This document shows, one piece after another, positions 9,631 through 17,295 of a stretch of 28,763 nucleotides of DNA (position 1 is its first letter; each line of letters begins with the position of its first letter). The notes under the pieces are model-generated. The model was not told where the DNA came from and made no database searches. It was given only the letters and a program-made list of their open reading frames with translations. Source of the stretch: CAMEON01 sp964427175 (GTDB lineage: Bacteria; Bacillota; Clostridia; Oscillospirales; CAG-272); assembly GCA_964427175.1 (NCBI GenBank), contig CAYRTP010000009.1, positions 1 through 28,763 on the forward strand, given 5' to 3'. Made by a program: the position numbers and the translations under genes.

Positions 9631-9907
9631 CCGCAGGGGTTTTAGATGGCTCGGACTCCGCCGGCTCCGCTTCGGCGCGGGATTTTTCGGTTCCCTTTTT
9701 CTTCCCCGCGATCACCGCCAGCAGCAGAGCCACCAGCAGAACGGGGATGAGCAGCATGAGGATCAGCACCGCGCCCCCCACCGCCGAGGAGGACAGGAGC
9801 ACCGACGAGCGGATGCCGTAGAACACCAGCGCCGCCAGGATCACCTCCAGAATGACGGTCAATACAATATAAAATATGCGTTTTTTCCGTGTCAGTTTTA
9901 TTTTCAT
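8543..9907 (-). CDS. Membrane-anchored McrB-like AAA+ ATPase (copy 2 in transcription order)
   Basis: The 454-residue protein has a basic N-terminus, two hydrophobic helices (about 11-31 and 42-67), a charged linker and a cytoplasmic AAA+ module. Visible motifs are Walker A GMSGTGKT (165-172), Walker B FITVLDEMN (231-239), a sensor-like GTANNDD (292-298) and an arginine-finger candidate in KVYDRA (Arg310). The DEMN box and overall order resemble the McrB/AAA_5 group, though I cannot rule out a MoxR-like assignment. From residue 96 onward it is identical in sequence to the protein at 11710-13050; only the membrane anchor differs. It starts 24 bp after the coiled-coil protein gene, with only a weak GGGA upstream, so translation may depend on coupling. 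I infer that it remodels a membrane-associated or exported partner; DNA restriction is less likely because no nuclease is present. Confidence 0.9.
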   Translation of the reverse strand: MKIKLTRKKRIFYIVLTVILEVILAALVFYGIRSSVLLSSSAVGGAVLILMLLIPVLLVALLLAVIAGKKKGTEKSRAEAEPAESEPSKTPAAESDGSRFNQLIAIDRESHSYAHESYARGVTLDRFCEDLRNFAAREKKLYYEIDDIRRFVAGMAVSKILILQGMSGTGKTSLATAFGLFVGNRSTVVPVQPMWKERTDLLGYYNEFTKRFNETTLLQTLYKASYKKDIFITVLDEMNIARVEYYFAEFLSLLELSPDERYLTVVSDTWPNDPKKLEKGRLRLPENMWFIGTANNDDSTFAISDKVYDRAMILDLDKKSEPFTAPPTAAVRLAAEDFVRLTEAAMREYSLSSRNRKRLQLLDKYLIDHFHITFGNRIMKQITQYVPVYIACGGDELVALDDILAKKIIRKLETQNPIYLRKAADDLLKYLEELFGPEHMTSCKDAIKRLQRNA

Positions 9908-9931
9908 ATCCCAAACCGTGATCAGCGCGGA

Positions 9932-11626
9932 TTATTTCTTGCCGCTCTGCCCTTTGATGTATTTGAGGTTGATGAGATCCTTGCGGATCTTCTTTTTGGT
10001 CTGCTTCCAGACCTTTTCGTACAGGCCCACGAAGGCCTCCAGCTCCTGCTCCAGGTTGTCGAAGCTCTCCTTGTCGGTCATGGACTCCACGTCCGCATCG
10101 GTGACCTTGCCCTCCAGGGCCTCCTGACCCCGCAGGCGGGCACGCAGGATCTGATTCTCCGCGGTTTGCGCGTCCACGGCCTCCTTCATGCGGTCGGTCT
10201 CGGCCTGCCGCTCGGCCAGCTCTCGGCGGAGGGCTTCCAGCTCCTCACGGTGGCGGGCGCGCTCGGCCTCGGCCTGCTCCTCACGGGCGGCCAGCGCACG
10301 GGCGTGGGCATCCTCCCGCTCAGCCAGCTCCTCCCGATGGCGGCCGCTGAGGTTGTTTTTCTCCTCCTCGTGGGTCTGCTCGGCCAGACGCAGGGCTTCG
10401 GCGTGAGCCATTTCGGTCCTGCCTGCCTCCTCGGTCATGTCCTCCACCTGCTGACGCAGGTGATCCACCGTCTCCGAGAGCTCGGCCTGGTTGGCCTTTC
10501 TCTCCTTGATCTCGTCGTACAGGGGCCCCAGACGGTCGGCCTCCTTCTGCAGAGCACGGATATGCATTTCCAGGTCCAGAATGTACTCCTCGGGGGCCAC
10601 CTGTTCCCGCTCCATGCGGCGGCGCAGGGAGGCCAGCTTTTTGGCCTGCTTACGGATTTCATCCTCGCGGAGCTTCCGCTCATCCTCCTTCCGCGTTTCC
10701 TCGAGTTTCTGACTCAGGTTCAGTCCGTAGCGATAGGTGATGAAGGACAGCAGCAGCTCGGCCTCCGCCATATCCTCGGCCAGTTCTCCTCCGAAGGGAT
10801 CCAGGGTCTGAACCTCCTCGGTCACGGTATAGCCGTCACCCGCGTAGGAAACGATGTACTCGTACAGGGCATAGGCCCCCTTGAAGTTGTTGTCCATTTT
10901 CAGGACGTTGGTCTTGGTGATGGGAGGCTTGAGCATAGCCACCTTGGCCGTGCTCTCCATGAGGGGGGTGGCCAGGAAGGCCATGACAGACTTGAGGATC
11001 AGGTCGATGCGGTCGATGAGATCGTGGATGGGATTCTTCTCCCACACGTAGGGATCATCCCGACGGGTCTCCTTCAGGTCGATGGACAGCTCCACCGTCC
11101 GCCCCGTGCCCTTGACCAAACGCTCCACCGACAGGCGGCCGTTGTAGCGGTTGGTCAGGTCCAGGATATTCTGGTAGCGGAGGGTGACGAAGTCCCGCAG
11201 GTAGCAGAGCAGCATATAGAGGAACCGATTCTCGTAGACCGCGTAATCGCTGAGACGCTCCACGGTGTAGAGCTGGTCGGGGATCAGGTCCTCCCCCTCG
11301 TGGACGCGGGTGATGAGGGCGGAGTGGCGGGCCAGGTGCTCTACCGAGTCCTTGGAGACGTTCTTGACCTTCTCGATGGGGATGACCTCTCCGTTGGAGT
11401 GGATGAACTGCCGCTCCTCCTTGATGGCCTTCTCAATGTGGACCAGGCCCTTCTCAATGGCTTCGATCCACTCCTCGTCTACCGTGCAGATCGCCCGCGT
11501 GACCGAGATCGCGCCGCGCCCCTCCGCGTTGACAAAGGATTCCTGATTCTGCGCGCAATCCTTCTGGGCCGAGACCACGTCCCGATAGGCAAGTAATGCC
11601 CGATAGTAGGCATCTGACTGATTCAT
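9932..11626 (-). CDS. DUF2357-like protein with a long coiled coil, no nuclease domain
   Basis: The protein has 564 residues from the start MNQSDAYY, chosen because AGGA lies eight bases upstream; an ATG 10 codons earlier has no good site. Residues about 1-310 are mixed alpha/beta and include LSDYAVYENRFLYMLLCYL, which resembles the Y-x-x-x-ENRF core of DUF2357 proteins, partners of McrB-type ATPases. Residues about 315-530 are an almost unbroken charged coiled coil rich in Glu, Arg and Ala. A short basic tail ends the protein. The PD-(D/E)xK nuclease that normally follows in McrC-like proteins is absent. It is cytoplasmic, with no membrane segment. It lies between two genes for the same AAA+ module, so it is probably the adaptor or regulator of those ATPases. 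The DUF2357 assignment rests on a short motif and context. Confidence 0.8.
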   Translation of the reverse strand: MNQSDAYYRALLAYRDVVSAQKDCAQNQESFVNAEGRGAISVTRAICTVDEEWIEAIEKGLVHIEKAIKEERQFIHSNGEVIPIEKVKNVSKDSVEHLARHSALITRVHEGEDLIPDQLYTVERLSDYAVYENRFLYMLLCYLRDFVTLRYQNILDLTNRYNGRLSVERLVKGTGRTVELSIDLKETRRDDPYVWEKNPIHDLIDRIDLILKSVMAFLATPLMESTAKVAMLKPPITKTNVLKMDNNFKGAYALYEYIVSYAGDGYTVTEEVQTLDPFGGELAEDMAEAELLLSFITYRYGLNLSQKLEETRKEDERKLREDEIRKQAKKLASLRRRMEREQVAPEEYILDLEMHIRALQKEADRLGPLYDEIKERKANQAELSETVDHLRQQVEDMTEEAGRTEMAHAEALRLAEQTHEEEKNNLSGRHREELAEREDAHARALAAREEQAEAERARHREELEALRRELAERQAETDRMKEAVDAQTAENQILRARLRGQEALEGKVTDADVESMTDKESFDNLEQELEAFVGLYEKVWKQTKKKIRKDLINLKYIKGQSGKK

Positions 11627-11696
11627 ACCATGATTCCTTTCTTGATGTCCGTCCAAGATCCCACGGGGCTTTGGACAGCCCGAAAATCAACTTATG

Positions 11697-12797
11697 GTTT
11701 ATTTTTCAATTATGCGTTTCTCTGCAACCGCTTGATGGCATCCTTACAGGAGGTCATATGCTCGGGACCGAACAGCTCCTCCAGATATTTCAGCAGATCG
11801 TCGGCCGCCTTGCGGAGGTAGATGGGATTCTGGGTCTCCAGCTTGCGGATGATCTTCTTAGCCAAAATATCGTCCAGAGCCACCAGCTCGTCGCCTCCGC
11901 AGGCAATGTACACGGGGACGTACTGGGTGATCTGCTTCATGATTCGGTTACCGAAGGTGATGTGGAAGTGGTCGATGAGGTATTTATCCAGCAGCTGCAA
12001 CCGCTTGCGGTTGCGGCTGCTGAGCGAGTATTCCCGCATCGCCGCCTCGGTCAGGCGGACGAAATCCTCTGCCGCCAGGCGTACAGCCGCGGTGGGAGGT
12101 GCCGTAAAGGGCTCGCTCTTTTTATCCAGGTCCAGGATCATGGCTCGGTCATAGACCTTATCCGAAATGGCGAAGGTGGAGTCATCGTTGTTCGCCGTTC
12201 CGATGAACCACATATTCTCGGGGAGTCTGAGGCGGCCCTTCTCCAGCTTCTTGGGATCGTTCGGCCAGGTATCCGATACCACCGTCAGATACCGCTCGTC
12301 GGGGGAAAGCTCCAAAAGGGACAAAAACTCGGCAAAGTAATACTCCACGCGGGCGATGTTCATCTCGTCCAGCACCGTGATGAAGATGTCCTTTTTGTAG
12401 CTTGCCTTGTACAGGGTCTGCAGAAGGGTGGTCTCGTTGAATCGCTTGGTGAACTCGTTGTAGTAACCCAGCAGGTCGGTACGCTCCTTCCACATGGGCT
12501 GGACGGGCACCACGGTGGATCTGTTCCCCACGAACAGACCGAAGGCGGTAGCCAGCGAGGTCTTACCCGTACCCGACATACCCTGCAGGATCAGGATCTT
12601 GGACACCGCCATACCCGCCACGAAGCGGCGGATATCGTCGATCTCGTAGTACAGCTTTTTCTCGCGGGCCGCGAAATTCCGCAGATCCTCGCAGAAGCGG
12701 TCCAGCGTCACGCCGCGGGCGTAGCTCTCGTGGGCGTAGCTGTGGCTCTCCCGATCGATGGCGATCAGCTGATTGAAGCGGCTTCCGTCGGATTCGG
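11697..12797 (-). repeat. 1.1-kb direct repeat, copy 2 (AAA+ module)
   Basis: This is the second copy of the near-identical AAA+ module, in the same orientation as 8530-9630. The flanking DNA on both sides is unrelated between the copies: the upstream sides code for different membrane anchors, and downstream each leads into a different spacer and gene. Recombination between the copies would remove 3167 bp, including the coiled-coil gene and one anchor. Confidence 0.95.
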
Positions 12798-13050
12798 GGA
12801 CGAGGGTCTCCTCGTCCGGATCATAGTCTTGGATGCGGGCAAAGGGCTCCTCAGCCTCCTCGGAGGCTTGGTCCCGCCCGCTGACGAGCACCGCCACCAC
12901 CAGGAGGGCGATCACCGTCAGAATGATGAAAATGTAGGTCACGATAGCCGCTCCCGAGGTCAGGACACTCGGCAGATCGGCAACGCTGGGCCAGCCCGCG
13001 TTCTCAAAGAGCAGGGCCGCCGCGCGGGGGATGATGGGAAGGTTCAGCAT
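11710..13050 (-). CDS. Membrane-anchored McrB-like AAA+ ATPase (copy 1 in transcription order)
   Basis: The 446-residue protein has a short non-cytoplasmic N-terminus, one membrane helix (about 34-57), an acidic linker and then the same AAA+ module as the protein at 8543-9907. Walker A GMSGTGKT falls at about 157-164 and Walker B LDEMN at about 227-231, followed by the GTANNDD and KVYDRA motifs. All of these are intact, so ATP binding and hydrolysis are expected. The start is clear: GGAGG is six bases before the ATG. The gene begins 35 bp after the GH3/pseudo-AAA fusion gene. Because the two active modules are identical, they could form mixed hexamers in which the subunits differ only in their membrane anchor; this is inference. 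Confidence 0.9.
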   Translation of the reverse strand: MLNLPIIPRAAALLFENAGWPSVADLPSVLTSGAAIVTYIFIILTVIALLVVAVLVSGRDQASEEAEEPFARIQDYDPDEETLVPESDGSRFNQLIAIDRESHSYAHESYARGVTLDRFCEDLRNFAAREKKLYYEIDDIRRFVAGMAVSKILILQGMSGTGKTSLATAFGLFVGNRSTVVPVQPMWKERTDLLGYYNEFTKRFNETTLLQTLYKASYKKDIFITVLDEMNIARVEYYFAEFLSLLELSPDERYLTVVSDTWPNDPKKLEKGRLRLPENMWFIGTANNDDSTFAISDKVYDRAMILDLDKKSEPFTAPPTAAVRLAAEDFVRLTEAAMREYSLSSRNRKRLQLLDKYLIDHFHITFGNRIMKQITQYVPVYIACGGDELVALDDILAKKIIRKLETQNPIYLRKAADDLLKYLEELFGPEHMTSCKDAIKRLQRNA

Positions 13051-13085
13051 GAATAGCCTCCTTGGTGGATTGGTAGGGTCGGGGA

Positions 13086-16000
13086 TCAGGTCAGATCCGC
13101 TCCCGAGTCCTTAATGGCCTTGCGGGAAAGGACGGTATGGTCCTCTCCGAACTCGGTATCCAGGACCTCGGACAGGCTCCGCTCACCGCGGGTGATCTGA
13201 CCGCTCAGGGCGGAGGCCATGGAAGGCATCAGCTTAACGGCCATAGCCTCGTCACGGGCGGCGTTTTCCTCAACGCCGAAGGCCATGAGGATCGCCATGT
13301 AGTTCTCCAGGCCCACCCAATGCTTGTTGCTCATGCGGAAGCCGCTCAGATGGTTCGCGAATTTCTCCAGGCGGTCCATCTTCTTCCAAACCTCCTCGTC
13401 AGCCGAGAATTTCTCGATGAGGCTCTCTTGGTAGTACAGGATCTGACCGTAGACGAAGCGGCGGAACTCCGAGTGAACCGCGGCAACCGAACCGCCCAGC
13501 TCCAGATCCCAACGGTTGACGGTGGCGATCTCGGTGATGTGGGCGGGCAGATCGCAGATCTTGGCCCCCCGCTTCAGGTTCAGGATGAACCACAGGTTTT
13601 CCGAGAGGACGTAAGAGGCGGTCTCGGCACCCTCACCGCCGTGGCACTCCACGATATGGCCCGAGTGGGGGGAGTGGGCGTGGCGGGCGAAGGGGGCAAA
13701 GTAGGCGGACAGGTTCAAAGGATCCACGTTGGTCAATGCCGCCAGATGGATACGTTCGAGATTATTCCGGGCGGAGATGATGGTGCGGAGGGTGTTACTG
13801 GGGATCAAGGCTCCCGTCTCATCGGAATTAAACAGCAGATCGGTCTCGCTCCGATCGTCACGTACAGACTCTACGGCGGCGGGGCAGGCGAAATACTCAC
13901 CCAGCAGAGAGATCAGGGCCGAGAAGCGCTGATCGTCCATACCGTGAACCACGGCCAGGCGGGAGGTAGCCAGGGAGGCGAAAATGCTCCGCAGGGTGCT
14001 CTCCTCCACGGTGATGCCCTTCTCGCGGGCCAGGATCGCCAGCTCACCGACCGCGTCGGTCAGGGTCAGATTCTTATCCGCGTCGTCGATGGGGCGGTGC
14101 TTATCCAAAGCCTTCTCCTTTTCCTTCTCCTCGGTTTCGGCGGCCTCGGCGGCAGCGCGCTCCATGCGATCCTCACGGTCAAACAGATCATGGGCATCCA
14201 GGGTGGCAACGGCGGTGGCATCGCTGAAGTCCCAGGCCGCGGCCTCCTCACGGAGGGCATCCTCCAGGGCGTGCTGGCGACGGCGATCCAGGAGCTCCAG
14301 GATAAAGCTGGCGCCGGCTCCCAGCGCAAGCACGACCGCTACGATGTCCAAAAACAGAGAGTTGGTATGGGTCAGCACGTCATAAGCCTTGACGCTCGCC
14401 GCCAGGACCAGTGCGGCGCTTCCGAACAGCAGATTTCGCAAAGAGGGTTTCATAGGCAAATACTCAGCCTCCATTAAATAATGTTGGGAAAGGATATTGG
14501 AAAGAGAGGACAGGTAATCCTCGGGGTGCTCTCCGTCGGCGGGGATCGCATCGCCTCCGAAAGAGAAGGTGGTCTCCAGACGGGCCTGCGAGACCGAGGG
14601 GCCCACCGACAGGGTGTAGGTCCCCCGCTCGGTCAGAAGCTCGCCCTCCTCGGTGCACACGGGCAGAGGAGTCAGGGGGAGTGTGACCGTCTTGCTCTCG
14701 CCGGGGGCCAGCTCCACCCGCGCATAGCTCACCAACTCCCGACGGGGGCGCAGAATGGCCGAATCACGCAGGCCCAGGTAGACCTGGGCCACCTCGGCGC
14801 AGGGGAGCTTACCCGTGTTCTTCACGGTGAAGCTGACCCGATCACCCTGGATCTTCAGCCCCGAATAGAGGAAGGTGGTATAGGTCAGTCCGTGGCCGAA
14901 GGGGTACAGGGCCCCGCCGCCCAGGGAGTCGTAGTAGCGATACCCCACGAAGGGACCGATGAGACGATCATCGCGGAAGATCTCGGGGCAGGTCTCACGG
15001 GCGCAGAGGGAGGTCGCCAGCCGTCCCGAGGGGGAGGCCTTGCCCATCAGCACGTCCGATAGCACCGAGAAGGATTCGGATGTATCCAGGGGAGCCAACA
15101 GCACCGCGCGGAAGGGGTGGGCCGCCGCGGGCACGAAGGACAGATCGGGGGTGATGCCGCCCGAGGAAACCACCGCCACCACGTCCTTGTTCAAACGGGA
15201 AACGGCATCGCAGAGGGCCAGCTGATCGGCGGGAAGGGCGGCGCGCCGATCCCGCTTGGAGATGAACTCCTGCTCGGCATCCATGCCCAACAGCAGGATC
15301 ACCACGTCGGCCTCCAAGGCGGCCTGGACCGCCTCCTCCAGCAGAGCCTCGTTCCGCGGGACGCGGAGGTCGTATCCGCGGGCGTAGGTCACCGATTTGC
15401 ACCCCGCTCCGCGCAGCGCCTCGACCGCCGACTCGGGGGTTTGTCCCGCGGTGGTCAGCAGATCACCGATGAGGCAGACCTTGCGGGGGGAGCGGAGGGG
15501 CAGAAGCCTTTGGCCGCCCTTTTTGCGGGGGCGGTTTTCCAGCAGGACCGTGGAGGACAGGAGAGCCTTGCGCTGCAGGGCGGCCAGCTCGGTCCCCGAA
15601 ACGGTTCCCTCGGAGATCTCCGAAGCGGATCGGCCGCAGGTTTCGGCAAAGCTGAGCAAACGCTCCAGCGCGGCCTCCATCGTCTCCTCCGAGATAGCCT
15701 CACCCGCCGCGCAGGCATCCTCCAGCTCACTCGTGGTGGCTTTACCCAGTTGAATGGCCGAGGTCAGACGGCGGTGGTTATGGAGGGCGGTCTGTACCGC
15801 CTGGGCAGAACCGTTCAGGCAGATCTTGCCTTCTGCCAGGGCACGGACCGTCTCGGCATCCTCGGTCTTTCGGCAGAGGATATAGCCTCCCGCATCACGA
15901 AGCACTCCGCTCACCTCGTCGGTGGATTGGCGGATCACGATGCCCGTACAGCGGCGGTTCCCACGGCTCAGGGCCAGCTCGTAGGGGGCCTCCAGGAAGG

Positions 16001-16457
16001 TATAGCGGTTGCGGCGGGACACGGGAGTCCCCAAACGGAGCTCCTCCAGGGAGGTCAGTCCGAAGCCCGCCAGGCTGGCGGCCAGACCCGCGCGGTTGGC
16101 ACCCTCCAGGCAGGCTCCCGCCAATTCACCCGACAGCACGGGGTCCTCGGCCAAGCCGCTTCCAAAGAGGGTCACCCGAGCCTTGGCCTCGGGAAGAAAT
16201 ACGTGACCGATGCCCATGCGGGCCAGGACACGGCATTGCGCCTCCGCCACGTCAGCGAGCAGGGCGGGATCCCAGGAGCGGGCCAGCACCGAGGGCGCGG
16301 GAAACGCGCCGCCGTTTACGTCCTTCGGGGAGCCGCACCGCACGGGCGGTACGCCCAAGGCCGCAAGCTCAGGCTCCTCCAGGCTATGGATATCCGTCAG
16401 CAGGCGGATCTTCTGCGCCTCGGTCAGCTTACGGATGGTTTGGGTAAGATTCATCAT
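13086..16457 (-). CDS. GH3-like pseudoenzyme fused through a membrane hairpin to a Walker-less AAA-like domain
   Basis: The protein has 1123 residues from MMNLTQ; GGAG lies six bases before this ATG, so I prefer it to a start 25 codons upstream. Residues 1-640 follow the glycoside hydrolase family 3 order: LTEAQKIRLL start, barrel-like part with FPAPSVLARSWDPAL, a GH3 C-terminal Rossmann-like domain (about 290-525, ending YPFGHGLTYTTF) and a fibronectin-like domain (about 535-632). The nucleophile region normally reading SDW is GYILCRKTED (191-200) and the KHF motif is AGF (130-132), so hydrolase activity looks lost. Two membrane helices (about 675-692 and 702-723) follow. Residues 795-1120 align with the neighbouring AAA+ module, but Walker A is GMDDQRFS (839-846), Walker B is AALTNVD (906-912) and the arginine finger is missing. 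No signal peptide is seen, so both halves should be cytoplasmic. Confidence 0.85.
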   Translation of the reverse strand: MMNLTQTIRKLTEAQKIRLLTDIHSLEEPELAALGVPPVRCGSPKDVNGGAFPAPSVLARSWDPALLADVAEAQCRVLARMGIGHVFLPEAKARVTLFGSGLAEDPVLSGELAGACLEGANRAGLAASLAGFGLTSLEELRLGTPVSRRNRYTFLEAPYELALSRGNRRCTGIVIRQSTDEVSGVLRDAGGYILCRKTEDAETVRALAEGKICLNGSAQAVQTALHNHRRLTSAIQLGKATTSELEDACAAGEAISEETMEAALERLLSFAETCGRSASEISEGTVSGTELAALQRKALLSSTVLLENRPRKKGGQRLLPLRSPRKVCLIGDLLTTAGQTPESAVEALRGAGCKSVTYARGYDLRVPRNEALLEEAVQAALEADVVILLLGMDAEQEFISKRDRRAALPADQLALCDAVSRLNKDVVAVVSSGGITPDLSFVPAAAHPFRAVLLAPLDTSESFSVLSDVLMGKASPSGRLATSLCARETCPEIFRDDRLIGPFVGYRYYDSLGGGALYPFGHGLTYTTFLYSGLKIQGDRVSFTVKNTGKLPCAEVAQVYLGLRDSAILRPRRELVSYARVELAPGESKTVTLPLTPLPVCTEEGELLTERGTYTLSVGPSVSQARLETTFSFGGDAIPADGEHPEDYLSSLSNILSQHYLMEAEYLPMKPSLRNLLFGSAALVLAASVKAYDVLTHTNSLFLDIVAVVLALGAGASFILELLDRRRQHALEDALREEAAAWDFSDATAVATLDAHDLFDREDRMERAAAEAAETEEKEKEKALDKHRPIDDADKNLTLTDAVGELAILAREKGITVEESTLRSIFASLATSRLAVVHGMDDQRFSALISLLGEYFACPAAVESVRDDRSETDLLFNSDETGALIPSNTLRTIISARNNLERIHLAALTNVDPLNLSAYFAPFARHAHSPHSGHIVECHGGEGAETASYVLSENLWFILNLKRGAKICDLPAHITEIATVNRWDLELGGSVAAVHSEFRRFVYGQILYYQESLIEKFSADEEVWKKMDRLEKFANHLSGFRMSNKHWVGLENYMAILMAFGVEENAARDEAMAVKLMPSMASALSGQITRGERSLSEVLDTEFGEDHTVLSRKAIKDSGADLT

Positions 16458-16509
16458 AACAATCTCCATTAGATGTGTTCGATCACCGATACGGCAGGAG
16501 CCGACGGGA

Positions 16510-17295
16510 TCAGGAGCCGAATGTCGGGTCAACGGGGATGGTGGTGTACTCCGCCACGCCGTCCTCGCCCATGGTCATGAACTCGTCGTAGATCCCAACC
16601 GCGTCGTCAACGTCCGCGACGGTGGTTCCGGCGGCGGTTTCTTCCTCAGGCTCGGAAATGAAGGGGCGGATATACGGGTAAAGGATCAGCAGCAGCATCA
16701 AAACAGCCGACAGAATCACCACGGGCAGGACAAACCGTACCCGCCCCCGTCCCTTGGAGGTCACCCGCAGGGGGGTCTTGGCCGAGAGGTCATCCTCCCG
16801 TCCCGGCTTTATATCGTAGGACCAATACTCAGGCGCACGGTAGCCCGTCTCCACCCGCGTACCCTTGACGCGGTAAACGTAGTGGTTGGAGACAACCTCT
16901 TGCACGTTGATCTCCACCGAGGCACAGCGGCTGTCCAGGAGATAGCTCCACGTGGGGACGAACACGTCTCCCTTGCGGAGGTTGGCCAGCTCCTCTTGGC
17001 CGAAGGTATGCATAGTGGATACCACGCAGTTGTCGGCGGCATCCTTCTGGCAGAGCTCAAAGGTCACGCTGTCCACGGGGAATTCCGTCTCCAGGGTCCA
17101 GCGTATCAGCACGCGCCGCCCCCCCTCGGCGGCATCCTCGGCAAACAGCAGGTCCAGGACCCGCACCAGTCCCTCGGGCTGGGGGAGGAGATAGGGCTCC
17201 TTGCTCACGGGATTCAAGGCGGGGATGGAGCTCTCCTCATAAAAATCGGCATACTCGAGGCTTTCGAGTGTCTTTCTGTTTCTGAATTTCATCAT
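16510..17295 (-). CDS. Unknown one-TM membrane protein of the AAA+ cluster
   Basis: I do not recognise a family for this 261-residue protein. Residues 1-185 look like a cytoplasmic beta-rich domain, basic near its end (KGRGRVR). One membrane helix (about 187-208) and an acidic, probably extracellular tail of about 50 residues follow. Its ATG overlaps the stop codon of the upstream gene (ATGA at 17292-17295), so the two are translationally coupled and probably act together. The next gene, the GH3/pseudo-AAA fusion, starts 52 bp downstream. Its position suggests a membrane component or adaptor of the AAA+ assembly. A second ATG directly after the first could be the true start. Confidence 0.75.
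   Translation of the reverse strand: MMKFRNRKTLESLEYADFYEESSIPALNPVSKEPYLLPQPEGLVRVLDLLFAEDAAEGGRRVLIRWTLETEFPVDSVTFELCQKDAADNCVVSTMHTFGQEELANLRKGDVFVPTWSYLLDSRCASVEINVQEVVSNHYVYRVKGTRVETGYRAPEYWSYDIKPGREDDLSAKTPLRVTSKGRGRVRFVLPVVILSAVLMLLLILYPYIRPFISEPEEETAAGTTVADVDDAVGIYDEFMTMGEDGVAEYTTIPVDPTFGS

Noticed and set aside
8530..12797. Composite transposon or insertion sequences flanking the coiled-coil gene
   Set aside because: The two direct repeats encode ATPase modules, not transposases, have no terminal inverted repeats and no target-site duplication that I can see. Duplication or gene conversion explains them better.
8543..13050. McrBC-type restriction system
   Set aside because: The ATPases are McrB-like and a DUF2357-like partner is present, but I see no PD-(D/E)xK nuclease, no DNA-recognition domain on the ATPases (they have membrane anchors instead) and no methyltransferase. 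A defence role is not excluded, but a classical restriction system is not supported.
13086..16457. Active GH3 beta-glucosidase
   Set aside because: The GH3 fold order is recognisable, but the nucleophile motif, the KHF motif and the usual DGPxG segment near the N-terminus are all changed, and the protein is tied to an AAA-like domain. Annotating it as a working glycosidase would mislead.
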